Origin: CAUPWF01 sp963515125
GTDB taxonomy: Bacteria; Bacillota; Clostridia; Lachnospirales; Lachnospiraceae
Assembly (NCBI GenBank): GCA_052116865.1
Contig: JBQKKG010000004.1
Location: 62,001-126,000 of the forward strand
Reading direction: 5' to 3'
DNA: 64,000 nucleotides
Below the pieces are notes generated by a model. That model was not told the origin of the DNA and ran no database searches. It worked only from the letters and a program-made list of their open reading frames with translations. A program made the position numbers and the translations under genes. Shown piece after piece: positions 1 to 9,144 of this stretch. The stretch's first letter is position 1; every line of letters begins with the position of its first letter.

Positions 1-1
1 G

Positions 2-670
2 TGGATGTCACACATCATGGTCTATAAAGAAAAATATCCATTAACGTTTCATCCAGATACATTGACAGGACCATTTATTGTAGAGGAAATATATCGACAA
101 ACGAATGGAGAGGCTGTAATTACTACGGAAGTTGGTCAGCATCAGATGTGGTCAGCACAGTTCTATAAATATACAAAACCAAGAACTTTTTTAACTTCAG
201 GAGGGCTTGGTACTATGGGATATGGATTAGGCGCATCTCTAGGTGCAAAGATGGGTGTTCCGGACAAAATAGTAGTAAACATAGCAGGGGACGGTTGTTT
301 TCGGATGAATATGAACGAGATTGCAACAGCAGTAAGGCACAATATACCGATTATACAAGTTGTTGTTAATAATCACGTACTTGGAATGGTAAGGCAATGG
401 CAATCGTTATTCTATGAAAAGCGCTATTCTAACACGATATTAAATGATAGTGTTGATTTTGTAAAATTAGCGGAAGCAATGGGAGCAGTAGGAGTACGTG
501 CAACAACGCAAGAAGAATTTAAAGAAGCTTTTTGCAAAGCATTATCGCTAAATCAACCTATATTAATTGATTGTCAAATTGATAGTGATGAAAAAGTCTG
601 GCCTATGGTAGCGCCGGGGGCCCCGATTAGTGAAACATTTAGTGAAGAGGATTTGCAAGAGAAACAATAA
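2..670 (+). CDS. ilvB: Acetolactate synthase large subunit, C-terminal part (cut by window edge)
   Basis: This is the C-terminal 222 residues of a ThDP-dependent acetolactate synthase, which joins two pyruvates (or pyruvate and 2-oxobutyrate) in the first step of branched-chain amino-acid synthesis. The reading frame is open to the left edge, so the N-terminal half lies outside the window. The ThDP/Mg motif is visible: GDGCFRMNMNE begins the block and the NN of VVVNNHVLGM closes it, followed by RQWQ, typical of the catalytic subunit. The match to AHAS rather than to another ThDP enzyme rests on the EVGQHQMW and TSGGLGTMGYGLG blocks. The stop is 26 bases before serC, so the two are probably co-transcribed. 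The regulatory subunit ilvN is not next to it but near 58.6 kb. Confidence 0.93.
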   Translation, partial: WMSHIMVYKEKYPLTFHPDTLTGPFIVEEIYRQTNGEAVITTEVGQHQMWSAQFYKYTKPRTFLTSGGLGTMGYGLGASLGAKMGVPDKIVVNIAGDGCFRMNMNEIATAVRHNIPIIQVVVNNHVLGMVRQWQSLFYEKRYSNTILNDSVDFVKLAEAMGAVGVRATTQEEFKEAFCKALSLNQPILIDCQIDSDEKVWPMVAPGAPISETFSEEDLQEKQ

Positions 671-696
671 TTTAAGCATAGATGGAGGAATAAGAA

Positions 697-1779
697 ATGA
701 GCAGAGTGTACAATTTTTCAGCAGGACCAGCAGTATTACCAGAGGAAGTTCTAAGATCAGCAGCAGAAGAGATGTTAGATTACAAGGGCACAGGAATGTC
801 GGTTATGGAAATGAGTCACCGTTCCAAGGCGTTTGAAGGTATTATCAATGATGCAGAAGCAAATCTTAGAGAACTCATGAATATTCCAGATAATTATAAA
901 GTGTTATTCTTGCAAGGAGGAGCTTCCCAACAATTTGCAATGATTCCAATGAATTTAATGAAACATAAGGTTGCAGATTACATTGTAACAGGGCAATGGG
1001 CAAAAAAGGCATATCAAGAAGCAGCAAAGTACGGCAAGGCAAATAAAATAGCAAGTTCAGAAGATAAGATGTTTTCTTATATTCCTGATTGTGCGGATCT
1101 GCCTATTTCAGAAGATGCGGATTATGTGTATATTTGTGAAAATAATACAATATATGGTACTAAATTTAAAGAGTTACCAAATACAAAAGGAAAAACATTG
1201 GTTGCAGATGTGTCTTCTTGTTTCTTATCAGAGCCTGTGGATGTGAATAAGTATGGTATCATTTATGGCGGAGTTCAAAAAAATATTGGGCCAGCGGGAA
1301 TGGTAATTGTTATTATTCGTGAAGATCTCATTACAGAGGAACCATTGGAATATACGCCTACCATGTTACAATACAAGATACACGCAGATGCAAAGTCACT
1401 TTATAATACGCCACCGGCATATGGTATTTATATTTGTGGCAAGGTGTTTCAATGGATTAAAGATATGGGTGGATTAGAGGTTGTAAGACAACGTAATGAA
1501 GAAAAAGCAAAGATTCTTTATGATTTTCTCGATCAAAGCAAGATGTTTCAAGGAACAGTGGTGAAAAAAGATAGATCGCTTATGAATGTTCCGTTCGTTA
1601 CAGATAGTGCAGAATTAGATGCGAAATTTATAAAAGAATCAAAAGCTGCAGGTCTTGAGAATCTAAAAGGTCATCGCTCGGTAGGAGGAATGCGTGCTAG
1701 TATTTATAACGCAATGCCGAAAGAAGGTGTAGAAGCACTCGTAGCATTTATGAAAAAATTTGAAGAGGAGAATATGTAA
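697..1779 (+). CDS. serC: Phosphoserine aminotransferase
   Basis: PLP-dependent class V aminotransferase that converts 3-phosphohydroxypyruvate and glutamate to O-phosphoserine in serine synthesis. The 360-residue length is the family norm. The N-terminus (MSRVYNFSAGPAVLP) and the FLQGGASQQF block are diagnostic. The PLP lysine is K195 in YGGVQKNIGPAG, and the C-terminal HRSVGGMRASIYNAMP block is intact. A GGAGG sequence lies 7 bases before the ATG. It sits between ilvB and serA and its stop codon is one base from the serA start, so serC and serA form a tightly coupled serine-biosynthesis pair. Confidence 0.97.
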   Translation: MSRVYNFSAGPAVLPEEVLRSAAEEMLDYKGTGMSVMEMSHRSKAFEGIINDAEANLRELMNIPDNYKVLFLQGGASQQFAMIPMNLMKHKVADYIVTGQWAKKAYQEAAKYGKANKIASSEDKMFSYIPDCADLPISEDADYVYICENNTIYGTKFKELPNTKGKTLVADVSSCFLSEPVDVNKYGIIYGGVQKNIGPAGMVIVIIREDLITEEPLEYTPTMLQYKIHADAKSLYNTPPAYGIYICGKVFQWIKDMGGLEVVRQRNEEKAKILYDFLDQSKMFQGTVVKKDRSLMNVPFVTDSAELDAKFIKESKAAGLENLKGHRSVGGMRASIYNAMPKEGVEALVAFMKKFEEENM

Positions 1780-1780
1780 G

Positions 1781-2944
1781 ATGTATAAGTATCATTGTTT
1801 AAATCCAATTGCAGATATAGGGATTCAAAAATTTTCCAGTGAATATGCCCAAGTATCTAGTGTGAATAGTGCGGATGCAATATTGGTAAGGAGTGCATCT
1901 ATGCACGATATGGAATTACCAGAACAGCTGAAGGTAATTGCACGGGCAGGTGCAGGGGTAAATAATATTCCGCTTCAGGAAGCTGCTAAGAAGGGAATTG
2001 TGGTATTTAATACACCCGGAGCAAATGCAAATGGAGTGAAAGAATTAGTGATAGCTGGAATGTTATTAGCTTCCAGAGATATTATTGGTGGTATTAACTG
2101 GGTACAAGAGCATGAGGAAGACGGAGAAATAGTAAAAGCTGCGGAAAAGCAAAAGAAGGCATTTGCTGGAAGCGAATTAGAAGGAAAAAAATTAGGTGTT
2201 ATCGGTTTAGGTGCTATTGGTGTATTAGTTGCAAATGCAGCTGCGAACTTAGGAATGGAAGTATATGGGTATGATCCTTATGTATCTGTAGATGCAGCTT
2301 GGAAGTTGTCTAGGAGTATTAAACATATTCAGAGCGTGGAAGATATTTACAAAGAATGTGATTATATTACGATTCACGTACCTGCTTTAGAAGAAACAAA
2401 AGGGATGATTAACAAAGATGTTATGTCTTTTATGAAAAAAGATGTGGTGCTTTTAAATTTTGCGAGAGATATTCTTGTAAATGAAGAGGATGTAGTGGAT
2501 GCTTTAGTTGCTGGACAGATAAAACGATATGTAACAGATTTTCCGAATCCTGTAGTAGCTGGTGTCAAAGGAGCAATTGTGATTCCACATCTTGGTGCTT
2601 CGACAGAAGAATCTGAAGATAACTGTGCTAGAATGGCAGTCAAAGAAGTGATGGACTTTTTAGAGAATGGTAATATTAAAAATTCGGTGAATTATCCTAA
2701 TTGCGATATGGGAATTTGTACTGCTAGTAGTAGGATTACCATACTTCACAAGAATATTCCCAACATGTTAGGTCAATTTACCGCTTTGTTGGCAAAAGAG
2801 GGCATTAATATCTCTGATCTTATGAACAAAAGCAAGGGAGAATATGCATATACAATGATTGATACAGAATCAGAAGTACCGAAAGAATTAGAGGAGGAAA
2901 TTAAAAAAATTAAAGATGTCTTAAGAATTAGGGTCATTGCATAA
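1781..2944 (+). CDS. serA: D-3-phosphoglycerate dehydrogenase, ACT-domain form
   Basis: NAD-dependent oxidation of 3-phosphoglycerate, the first step of serine synthesis. The protein has 387 residues. An N-terminal substrate domain carries ARAGAGVNNI, a Rossmann core carries GVIGLGAIG, and the catalytic region includes NFARD and IPHLGASTEES. A C-terminal ACT domain starts at roughly residue 315 (RITILHKNIPNMLGQF) and should bind serine for feedback control. The ATG at 1781 is preferred over a TTG 21 bases upstream because GAGGAG at 1765-1770 is correctly spaced and the family starts near this residue. It is the short ACT-only type, without the extra regulatory domain of Bacillus-type enzymes. 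Confidence 0.96.
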   Translation: MYKYHCLNPIADIGIQKFSSEYAQVSSVNSADAILVRSASMHDMELPEQLKVIARAGAGVNNIPLQEAAKKGIVVFNTPGANANGVKELVIAGMLLASRDIIGGINWVQEHEEDGEIVKAAEKQKKAFAGSELEGKKLGVIGLGAIGVLVANAAANLGMEVYGYDPYVSVDAAWKLSRSIKHIQSVEDIYKECDYITIHVPALEETKGMINKDVMSFMKKDVVLLNFARDILVNEEDVVDALVAGQIKRYVTDFPNPVVAGVKGAIVIPHLGASTEESEDNCARMAVKEVMDFLENGNIKNSVNYPNCDMGICTASSRITILHKNIPNMLGQFTALLAKEGINISDLMNKSKGEYAYTMIDTESEVPKELEEEIKKIKDVLRIRVIA

Positions 2945-3025
2945 TCTAGACAATTGAGCTATAATTAATGATAGATAACGGATATTAATGATGTCTGTAT
3001 TGTGATTATGTAAGGAGAGGTACGA

Positions 3026-4456
3026 ATGAAAAACAGGGAGGATTTGCAGCAAAAGTATGTATCAGGAAGGGTAATCGGTGTTATAATTCTCTGTTTTTTC
3101 ACTGCTATAATTTTTAAGGCGGCAGCCATTGCTGGAACAGATGAACTAGCTGTAATCCAGATAAAGGCCGATTCGGTAGAAATGCTTCAAGAGGATACAA
3201 TTCCAGAATTAAAAGCAAGCATCTATTTAGATGGAGAGGGAGCACCAGAGACAGTAATTGAAGAAAAGACTAATTATAAAGTACAAGACTTGGTAAATGA
3301 TTTAGAAAATGGAAATGGTTATACATTAGAAGCAGATACAGATGGTTTAACTGAAGGCGAGTATAAAGTAAAAGTTAAGATATCAGAAGAGTATCAGAAA
3401 AAGCAGCTAAATGAATGGCTAGGGAAAGTTGTCATTAAAGGTAAGAATGGAACCATTACAGTGAAAAATAAATTTGGAGAGTGGGATGGCAATAAATTTA
3501 TTAGAACCGATGGTACATATGTAATAAATGATTGGATTATTTCGAAAGGGAACACCTATTATTTTGGAGAAGATGGTGTAAGAGTTACTGGCTGGCAGGA
3601 GATTGGTGGAAACCGATACTTTTTTAACAAAGAAGGTATTAGACAAACTGGCTGGTATGAAGCTGACGGTGTAAGATCATATTTGAATGATGATGGAACT
3701 ATGGCAATTGGTTGGGTAGAATCGGAAGGATCCAAGTATTATTTTAATAATGATGGAAAAATGTTAACAGGTGAACAACAGATAGGGACGAAAAAATGTA
3801 CGTTTTCTGAAGATGGAAAATTCATTGAATCAGTGGACAATATTGACCCAACGAGGCCAATGCTTGCATTAACCTTTGATGATGGTCCAGGTGAGGGAAC
3901 GATACGAATTTTAGAGGAACTCGAAAAATATGGTGCACATGCTACATTTTTTATGCTTGGTAATAAAGTGCCTAGATATCCGGAGGTCATTAAAAAAATG
4001 AAAGATATTGGATGTGAATTGGGAAATCATTCTATGACACATGCAAATTTATCGAAATTAGGAGCTGGTGCTATTCAAAATGAAATTGGCGGTACGAATG
4101 CTGAATTACAAGCTATTGTTGGTGTGGGAGCTACGGTGGTGAGACCACCTTATGGTGCTACAAATGACACTGTTCGTGCTAATATTGGAGCTCCATCCAT
4201 TATGTGGTCAATTGATACGTTGGATTGGAAAACTAGAAATACACAGGCTACGATTGACAATGTAATCAATACTGCGAAGGATGGGGACATTATTTTAATG
4301 CATGATATACATGCGCCTACGGTAGATGCAGCAATTGCCTTGATTCCAAAATTGATTAACAATGGATATCAATTAGTTACCGTTAGTGAATTGGCCAATG
4401 CAAGAGGTATACAAATGGAGAATGGAGTATCATACTCATCATTCCATTTAAAATAA
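3026..4456 (+). CDS. Polysaccharide deacetylase with cell-wall-binding repeats
   Basis: A surface enzyme of 476 residues. Residues about 14-35 form a hydrophobic anchor or signal segment. Residues about 150-260 hold several aromatic and glycine-rich repeats of the choline/glucan-binding type, each with a GW or YYF core (for example GNTYYFGEDGVRVTGW). The NodB-type deacetylase domain starts at about residue 277 with LALTFDDGPGEGT; the metal ligands are visible as DD in TFDDGP and as NHSMTH, and the later motifs are RPPYGA and ILMHDIH. It probably deacetylates peptidoglycan or another N-acetylated wall glycan. The region between residues 40 and 150 is not recognised. The gene stands alone, with an 81-base gap after serA and a strong terminator behind it. 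Confidence 0.9.
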   Translation: MKNREDLQQKYVSGRVIGVIILCFFTAIIFKAAAIAGTDELAVIQIKADSVEMLQEDTIPELKASIYLDGEGAPETVIEEKTNYKVQDLVNDLENGNGYTLEADTDGLTEGEYKVKVKISEEYQKKQLNEWLGKVVIKGKNGTITVKNKFGEWDGNKFIRTDGTYVINDWIISKGNTYYFGEDGVRVTGWQEIGGNRYFFNKEGIRQTGWYEADGVRSYLNDDGTMAIGWVESEGSKYYFNNDGKMLTGEQQIGTKKCTFSEDGKFIESVDNIDPTRPMLALTFDDGPGEGTIRILEELEKYGAHATFFMLGNKVPRYPEVIKKMKDIGCELGNHSMTHANLSKLGAGAIQNEIGGTNAELQAIVGVGATVVRPPYGATNDTVRANIGAPSIMWSIDTLDWKTRNTQATIDNVINTAKDGDIILMHDIHAPTVDAAIALIPKLINNGYQLVTVSELANARGIQMENGVSYSSFHLK

Positions 4457-4471
4457 AGTATGAAATAATGA

Positions 4472-4507
4472 AAGACGCTATTTCGAATTGGAAATAGCGT
4501 CTTTTTT
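4472..4507. terminator. Bidirectional intrinsic terminator
   Basis: AAGACGCTATTTC pairs with GAAATAGCGTCTT around a short loop, followed by a T run on the plus strand and preceded by an A-rich stretch that reads as T on the minus strand. It lies between the convergent deacetylase and prs genes and overlaps the prs stop codon. Confidence 0.9.
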
Positions 4508-5684
4508 AATGAAATTGTAAATTGTGTTGATCTAATAGTGCATGGATTCTATCTGTTGGATTTAATACAGAACCAATTGTAATATCATGATTAAAGGAAT
4601 CAACAATCAATGCCAAAAATTTACTTAAATCTGCAACCACAAAGTATGGTTTTTCATATGCTGCAGGTGGTAAATAAGTAAGGTTTGTAGTTATTACTCG
4701 AGTAATATAACCTTTTTCATAATACTCATCGAATTTATCAAATCCTTCTGTAAATAAACCAAAAGTAGTACAAACGAAGACGCGATTTGCCTTTCTTTCC
4801 TTTAGTTTTTTAGCGACATCTAACATACTTTCACCTGAAGATATCATATCGTCAATGATAATGACGTCTTTACCGGATACATCATCACCTAAAAATTCAT
4901 GTGCAACGATTGGATTTTTTCCATTAATGACAGTAGAATAGTCCCTTCTTTTATAGAACATGCCCATGTCTACGCCAAGAACATTAGAAAAATACACTGC
5001 TCGATGCATAGCACCCTCATCCGGGCTAATAATCATCATATGGTCTTTATCAATTTTTAAATTGGGTTCTGCACGTAATAGGGCTTTGATAAACTGGTAA
5101 GGTGGGTTGAAATTATCAAATCCTTTTAGAGGAATAGAATTTTGCACACGTGGGTCATGGGCATCAAAAGTGATAATATTTGTGACACCCATCTCGGTTA
5201 ATTCATTAAGTGCAAGTGCACAATCAAGGGATTCTCTTTTTGTTCGTTTGTGTTGACGACTTTCGTATAAGAATGGCATAACTACATTAATTCGATGTGC
5301 TTTTCCGGTAGCGGCCGATATAATTCTCTTTAAATCTTGATAATGATCATCAGGTGACATGTGATTGATATAACCGTTGACGGAGTATGTAAGGTTGTAA
5401 TTACATACATCAGTCATAATAAAAAGATCTGCTCCTCGAATGGATTCGTGTATCATTCCTTTGGCTTCTCCGGAACCAAAACGTGGACAAGATATATTTA
5501 CCAGATAATTATCTCTACGGTAATTTGCAAATAGTGCGGAACCAATTGAGCGATTTGCAGAATCTTCACGGAATTTTACCAGATAATTATTTACTTTATT
5601 TCCTAAGTCCTTACAACTTTCTAGGGCAGCAATTTTTAATGGAGCAACTGGTAATGATTGCTCAAGGGATTTCATATTTGGCAT
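4506..5684 (-). CDS. prs: Ribose-phosphate pyrophosphokinase, long divergent form
   Basis: Makes PRPP from ribose 5-phosphate and ATP, the entry point for nucleotide, histidine and tryptophan synthesis. At 392 residues it is clearly longer than the usual ~315. The ATP/PPi loop reads YESRQHKRTKRESLD, a variant of the canonical RQDRK block, followed by ITFDAHDPRVQN. The flexible loop KRRDYS and the PRPP loop DVIIIDDMISSGES are present, the latter replacing the usual DDMIDTAGT. The downstream ATG at 5684 is chosen because GGAGG sits 6 bases before it, whereas the ATG 12 bases upstream overlaps that site. It is transcribed alone, convergent with the deacetylase and divergent from the DUF512 operon. 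The long form is, to my knowledge, common in Lachnospiraceae. Confidence 0.92.
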   Translation of the reverse strand: MPNMKSLEQSLPVAPLKIAALESCKDLGNKVNNYLVKFREDSANRSIGSALFANYRRDNYLVNISCPRFGSGEAKGMIHESIRGADLFIMTDVCNYNLTYSVNGYINHMSPDDHYQDLKRIISAATGKAHRINVVMPFLYESRQHKRTKRESLDCALALNELTEMGVTNIITFDAHDPRVQNSIPLKGFDNFNPPYQFIKALLRAEPNLKIDKDHMMIISPDEGAMHRAVYFSNVLGVDMGMFYKRRDYSTVINGKNPIVAHEFLGDDVSGKDVIIIDDMISSGESMLDVAKKLKERKANRVFVCTTFGLFTEGFDKFDEYYEKGYITRVITTNLTYLPPAAYEKPYFVVADLSKFLALIVDSFNHDITIGSVLNPTDRIHALLDQHNLQFH

Positions 5685-5722
5685 AATGGCCTCCATCTAT
5701 TGTGTTTTGTCTTTACATTAAA

Positions 5723-5751
5723 TTTATACCACTAATATATCACAATGGCAA
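5723..5751 (-). promoter_or_regulatory. Sigma-A-type promoter for prs
   Basis: On the minus strand TTGCCA (5746-5751) and TATAAA (5723-5728) are separated by exactly 17 bases, about 40 bases upstream of the prs start. Confidence 0.6.
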
Positions 5752-5769
5752 GGAAGCACTAGTAAAAAA

Positions 5770-5798
5770 TTGCATTTTTTTAGGAAATTTAGTATGAT
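5770..5798 (+). promoter_or_regulatory. Possible sigma-A promoter for the DUF512-der-plsY-gpsA operon
   Basis: TTGCAT (5770-5775) and TATGAT (5793-5798) with a 17-base spacer, ending 32 bases before the DUF512 start. The -10 is good and the -35 is weak. Confidence 0.45.
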
Positions 5799-5830
5799 AG
5801 ACAAATAGATTGATAGAATGGAGAATTGTT

Positions 5831-7141
5831 ATGAACCATGAACACATTGTGAGTCAGGTAAAAAAAGAAAGTATTGCATGGGAACTTGGGATAGAACCAG
5901 GGGATAAGTTAATAACGATTAATGATATCGAAATAGAAGATGTATTTGATTATCATTTTTTTGTAAATGATGAGGAATTGGTGCTATTAATTGAAAAAGA
6001 AAATGGAGAGCAGTGGGAACTTGAAATAGAAAAAGAGTTTGATGAAGATTTGGGGATAGAATTTGGGCAAGGACTTATGGATGAATATCGTTCATGTCGG
6101 AATCAGTGTATGTTTTGCTTTATTGATCAGATGCCAGAGGGAATGCGGGATACACTTTATTTTAAAGATGATGATTCAAGATTATCGTTCTTACAAGGAA
6201 ATTATATTACATTAACAAATATGAGTGATAAAGATGTGGAGCGAATTGTAAAATATCATTTGGAGCCGATTAATATATCTTTTCATACTACCAATCCAGA
6301 ATTAAGATGTAAGATGTTGCATAATAGATTTGCAGGAGAGGCTTTAAAGAAGGTTGATATTTTATATAAGGGTCATATCATGATGAATGGGCAAGTTGTA
6401 CTATGTAAAGGTGTGAATGATAGGAAAGAATTAGAACGCAGCATTCAAGATATGGCGAAATATCTCCCTTATCTTCAAAGTGTTTCAGTTGTTCCGGTAG
6501 GGCTTACAAAATATCGAGAGGGATTGTACCCTTTAGAGACATTCTCTAAGGATGATGCCAAAGAGGTACTAGCTACCATTCATAAATGGCAAGAAAAACT
6601 ATATCATGAATATGGGACACATTTTATACATGCAGGAGATGAGTGGTATGTCTTAGCAGAGGAGGAAGTACCAGGTGAGGAGAATTATGATGGCTATCTA
6701 CAATTAGAAAATGGAGTGGGCATGATTCGATTGTTGCAAGATGAATTTGCAGAGGCACTGGATAATTGTAAAGGAAGTAATAAGATTCGACATGTTTCTG
6801 TGGCCACTGGTGTACTTGCATTTGATTATATTCAAGCATTGTGTGAACAATTAAAGGATAAGTATCCAAATATAAAAATTTCTTTATATAAGATTAAGAA
6901 TGAATTTTTTGGAGAGAAGATTACAGTGGCCGGCTTGATAACAGGACAAGATTTAGTAAAGCAATTAAAGGGACAAGAATTAGGAGAAACTTTGTGTCTA
7001 CCATGTAACATGCTACGTAGCGGAGAAGATGTATTTTTGGATGATATGTCTATTGAGGACGTGAAAGATGCTTTACAAGTTGACATAGATATTGTAAAAT
7101 CAAGCGGACAAGACTTGATAAACACTTTAATAGGAGAATAA
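5831..7141 (+). CDS. DUF512 family PDZ / radical-SAM-like protein
   Basis: A 436-residue protein of the DUF512 family, whose biochemical function I do not know. Residues about 5-70 resemble a PDZ-like domain (SIAWELGIEPGDKLITIND). A cysteine triplet of radical-SAM spacing, C89-X3-C93-X2-C96 in CRNQCMFCFIDQ, follows, then ISFHTTNPELR and a C-terminal half with HAGDEWY. ATG 5831 is chosen over an upstream TTG at 5810 because a GGAGA lies 6 bases before it. It overlaps nothing and ends 4 bases before der; DUF512 next to der is a conserved neighbourhood in Clostridia, which hints at a role tied to ribosome assembly or translation, but that is inference. Confidence 0.88.
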   Translation: MNHEHIVSQVKKESIAWELGIEPGDKLITINDIEIEDVFDYHFFVNDEELVLLIEKENGEQWELEIEKEFDEDLGIEFGQGLMDEYRSCRNQCMFCFIDQMPEGMRDTLYFKDDDSRLSFLQGNYITLTNMSDKDVERIVKYHLEPINISFHTTNPELRCKMLHNRFAGEALKKVDILYKGHIMMNGQVVLCKGVNDRKELERSIQDMAKYLPYLQSVSVVPVGLTKYREGLYPLETFSKDDAKEVLATIHKWQEKLYHEYGTHFIHAGDEWYVLAEEEVPGEENYDGYLQLENGVGMIRLLQDEFAEALDNCKGSNKIRHVSVATGVLAFDYIQALCEQLKDKYPNIKISLYKIKNEFFGEKITVAGLITGQDLVKQLKGQELGETLCLPCNMLRSGEDVFLDDMSIEDVKDALQVDIDIVKSSGQDLINTLIGE

Positions 7142-7145
7142 ATAT

Positions 7146-8474
7146 ATGAGTAAACCAATTGTGGCAATTGTAGGGAGACCTAATGTGGGTAAATCTACGT
7201 TGTTTAATGTATTAGCAGGGGAAATGATTTCCATAGTGAAAGACACTCCCGGTGTAACTAGAGACCGTATATATGCAGAAGTTACTTGGTTAGATAAAGA
7301 ATTTACATTAATTGATACGGGAGGGATTGAGCCCGATAGTAAAGACATCATATTGGCTCAAATGCGCGAGCAGGCACAGATTGCTATTGATACAGCTGAT
7401 GTCATTATCTTTATAACAGATGTGCGTCAAGGCTTAGTGGATTCTGATTCTAAGGTTGCCGATATGTTGCGTAGATCCGAAAAACCTGTTGTTTTAGTAG
7501 TGAATAAAGTAGATAATTTTGATAAATTTATGCCGGATGTATACGAGTTTTATAATCTTGGGATTGGTGATCCAGTACCCATCTCAGCAGCATCTAGATT
7601 AGGCTTAGGTGATATGTTAGATGAGGTGTCAGCACATTTTCCAGAACATTTAGAAGAAGATAGTGAAGATGAACGTCCTAGAATTGCAATTGTAGGAAAA
7701 CCAAATGTTGGGAAATCTTCTATCATTAATAAGTTATTAGGTAAAAATCGTGTCGTTGTATCAGAGGTAGCTGGGACGACGAGAGATGCAATTGATACAG
7801 CAATTACGTATCATGGGAAAGAGTATGTATTTATTGATACTGCAGGTCTTCGCAGAAAAAGTAAGATTAAAGAAGAACTTGAGCGTTATAGTATTATTCG
7901 TACCGTGACAGCTGTAGAAAGAGCCGATGTAGTACTTATGGTAATAGATGCAGTTGAAGGGATTACTGAACAAGATGCAAAGATTGCCGGAATTGCCCAT
8001 GAACGTGGGAAAGGTATTATTATTGTTGTGAATAAATGGGATGCAATTGAAAAACACGATAAGACGATGTATGAATATGATAAAAAGATTAGGCAAGTAC
8101 TATCTTACATGGCATATGCTGAAATCATGTATGTATCCGCCGAAACAGGACAACGTTTGACAAAATTATATGATATGATAGATGTAGTTATTCAAAACCA
8201 AACAATGAGAGTCTCAACGGGAGTTTTGAATGAAATCATGATGGAAGCAGTGGCTATGCAGCAACCTCCATCAGACAAGGGGAAACGATTAAAATTATAC
8301 TATATTACGCAAGTAGCGGTGAAGCCGCCTACGTTCGTAATATTTGTAAATGATAAGGAGTTGATGCACTTTTCTTATACAAGATATTTAGAGAATAAAA
8401 TTAGAGAAGCTTTTGGATTCAAAGGAACATCATTGAAGTTCTTTATTAGAGAAAGAAAGGAAAAGGAGCGTTAG
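7146..8474 (+). CDS. der: Ribosome biogenesis GTPase Der (EngA)
   Basis: Essential GTPase needed for 50S subunit maturation. The 442 residues contain two tandem G domains: the first with GRPNVGKST, DTGGI and NKVD, the second starting near residue 178 with GKPNVGKSS, DTAGL and NKWD. They are followed by the C-terminal KH-like domain (about residues 355-440). The start has a GGAG 10 bases upstream. It is the second gene of the DUF512-der-plsY-gpsA operon, with 4-base gaps on the left and 3-base gaps on the right. Confidence 0.98.
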   Translation: MSKPIVAIVGRPNVGKSTLFNVLAGEMISIVKDTPGVTRDRIYAEVTWLDKEFTLIDTGGIEPDSKDIILAQMREQAQIAIDTADVIIFITDVRQGLVDSDSKVADMLRRSEKPVVLVVNKVDNFDKFMPDVYEFYNLGIGDPVPISAASRLGLGDMLDEVSAHFPEHLEEDSEDERPRIAIVGKPNVGKSSIINKLLGKNRVVVSEVAGTTRDAIDTAITYHGKEYVFIDTAGLRRKSKIKEELERYSIIRTVTAVERADVVLMVIDAVEGITEQDAKIAGIAHERGKGIIIVVNKWDAIEKHDKTMYEYDKKIRQVLSYMAYAEIMYVSAETGQRLTKLYDMIDVVIQNQTMRVSTGVLNEIMMEAVAMQQPPSDKGKRLKLYYITQVAVKPPTFVIFVNDKELMHFSYTRYLENKIREAFGFKGTSLKFFIRERKEKER

Positions 8475-8477
8475 TAT

Positions 8478-9131
8478 ATGATGGAGCGTATCATTAGTAT
8501 TGCCATTGGATATCTATTAGGAATGATTCAAACTGGATATATTTACGGTAAAATTAACCATATTGATATACGCCAATATGGTAGTGGAAATGCTGGAACA
8601 ACAAATGCCCTGAGGACTTTGGGATGGAAAGCGGGAGTTATCACATTTGTAGGTGATTGTTTTAAATGTATTCTTGCTGTAATTGTTGTGCGAATGATAT
8701 TTAAGTCATCGCATATAGTATCACTTGATTTATTATGTCTATATGCAGGGTTTGGTGCTGTATTGGGTCATAACTTTCCATTTTATTTAAAATTTAAAGG
8801 AGGAAAGGGAATCGCAGCGACGGCAGGAATTTTATTGGCTGTGAAACCATGGATGGCAATCATACCAATTATTGTCTTTATAATCATTGTCATATGTACC
8901 AAATATGTTTCTGTTGGTTCCATTGCACTGGTTATACTATTTTTTATAGAAATGGTGCTATGTGGTCAGTTTGGAAGGTTACAAGGGACACAAGCAGAAT
9001 TATATGAGATATATGTAATATCCGCAATTTTAATGATACTAGCAATCTATAAGCATAAAGCAAATATCAGAAGATTGCTAAATGGGACGGAAAATAAATT
9101 GAACTTAAAAAAGAATGATAAATGTAGTTAG
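8478..9131 (+). CDS. plsY: Glycerol-3-phosphate acyltransferase PlsY
   Basis: Membrane acyltransferase that transfers the acyl group of acyl-phosphate to glycerol 3-phosphate, the first step of phospholipid synthesis. The 217 residues form about five membrane segments. The three family motifs are visible: GSGNAGTTNALRTLG, GHNFPFYLKFKGGKG and a later loop with KYVSVGS. The ATG at 8478 is followed directly by a second ATG; AAGGAG at 8463 serves either. It lies between der and gpsA, and gpsA supplies its substrate. Confidence 0.96.
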   Translation: MMERIISIAIGYLLGMIQTGYIYGKINHIDIRQYGSGNAGTTNALRTLGWKAGVITFVGDCFKCILAVIVVRMIFKSSHIVSLDLLCLYAGFGAVLGHNFPFYLKFKGGKGIAATAGILLAVKPWMAIIPIIVFIIIVICTKYVSVGSIALVILFFIEMVLCGQFGRLQGTQAELYEIYVISAILMILAIYKHKANIRRLLNGTENKLNLKKNDKCS

Positions 9132-9144
9132 TAGGAGGTATACA

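Noticed and set aside
1760..1780. TTG start giving serA seven extra residues
   Set aside because: The ATG at 1781 has a well-placed GAGGAG and matches the family N-terminus.
3477..3810. Tandem repeats in the deacetylase gene as a DNA repeat array
   Set aside because: They are protein-level cell-wall-binding repeats with degenerate DNA sequence, part of an intact gene.
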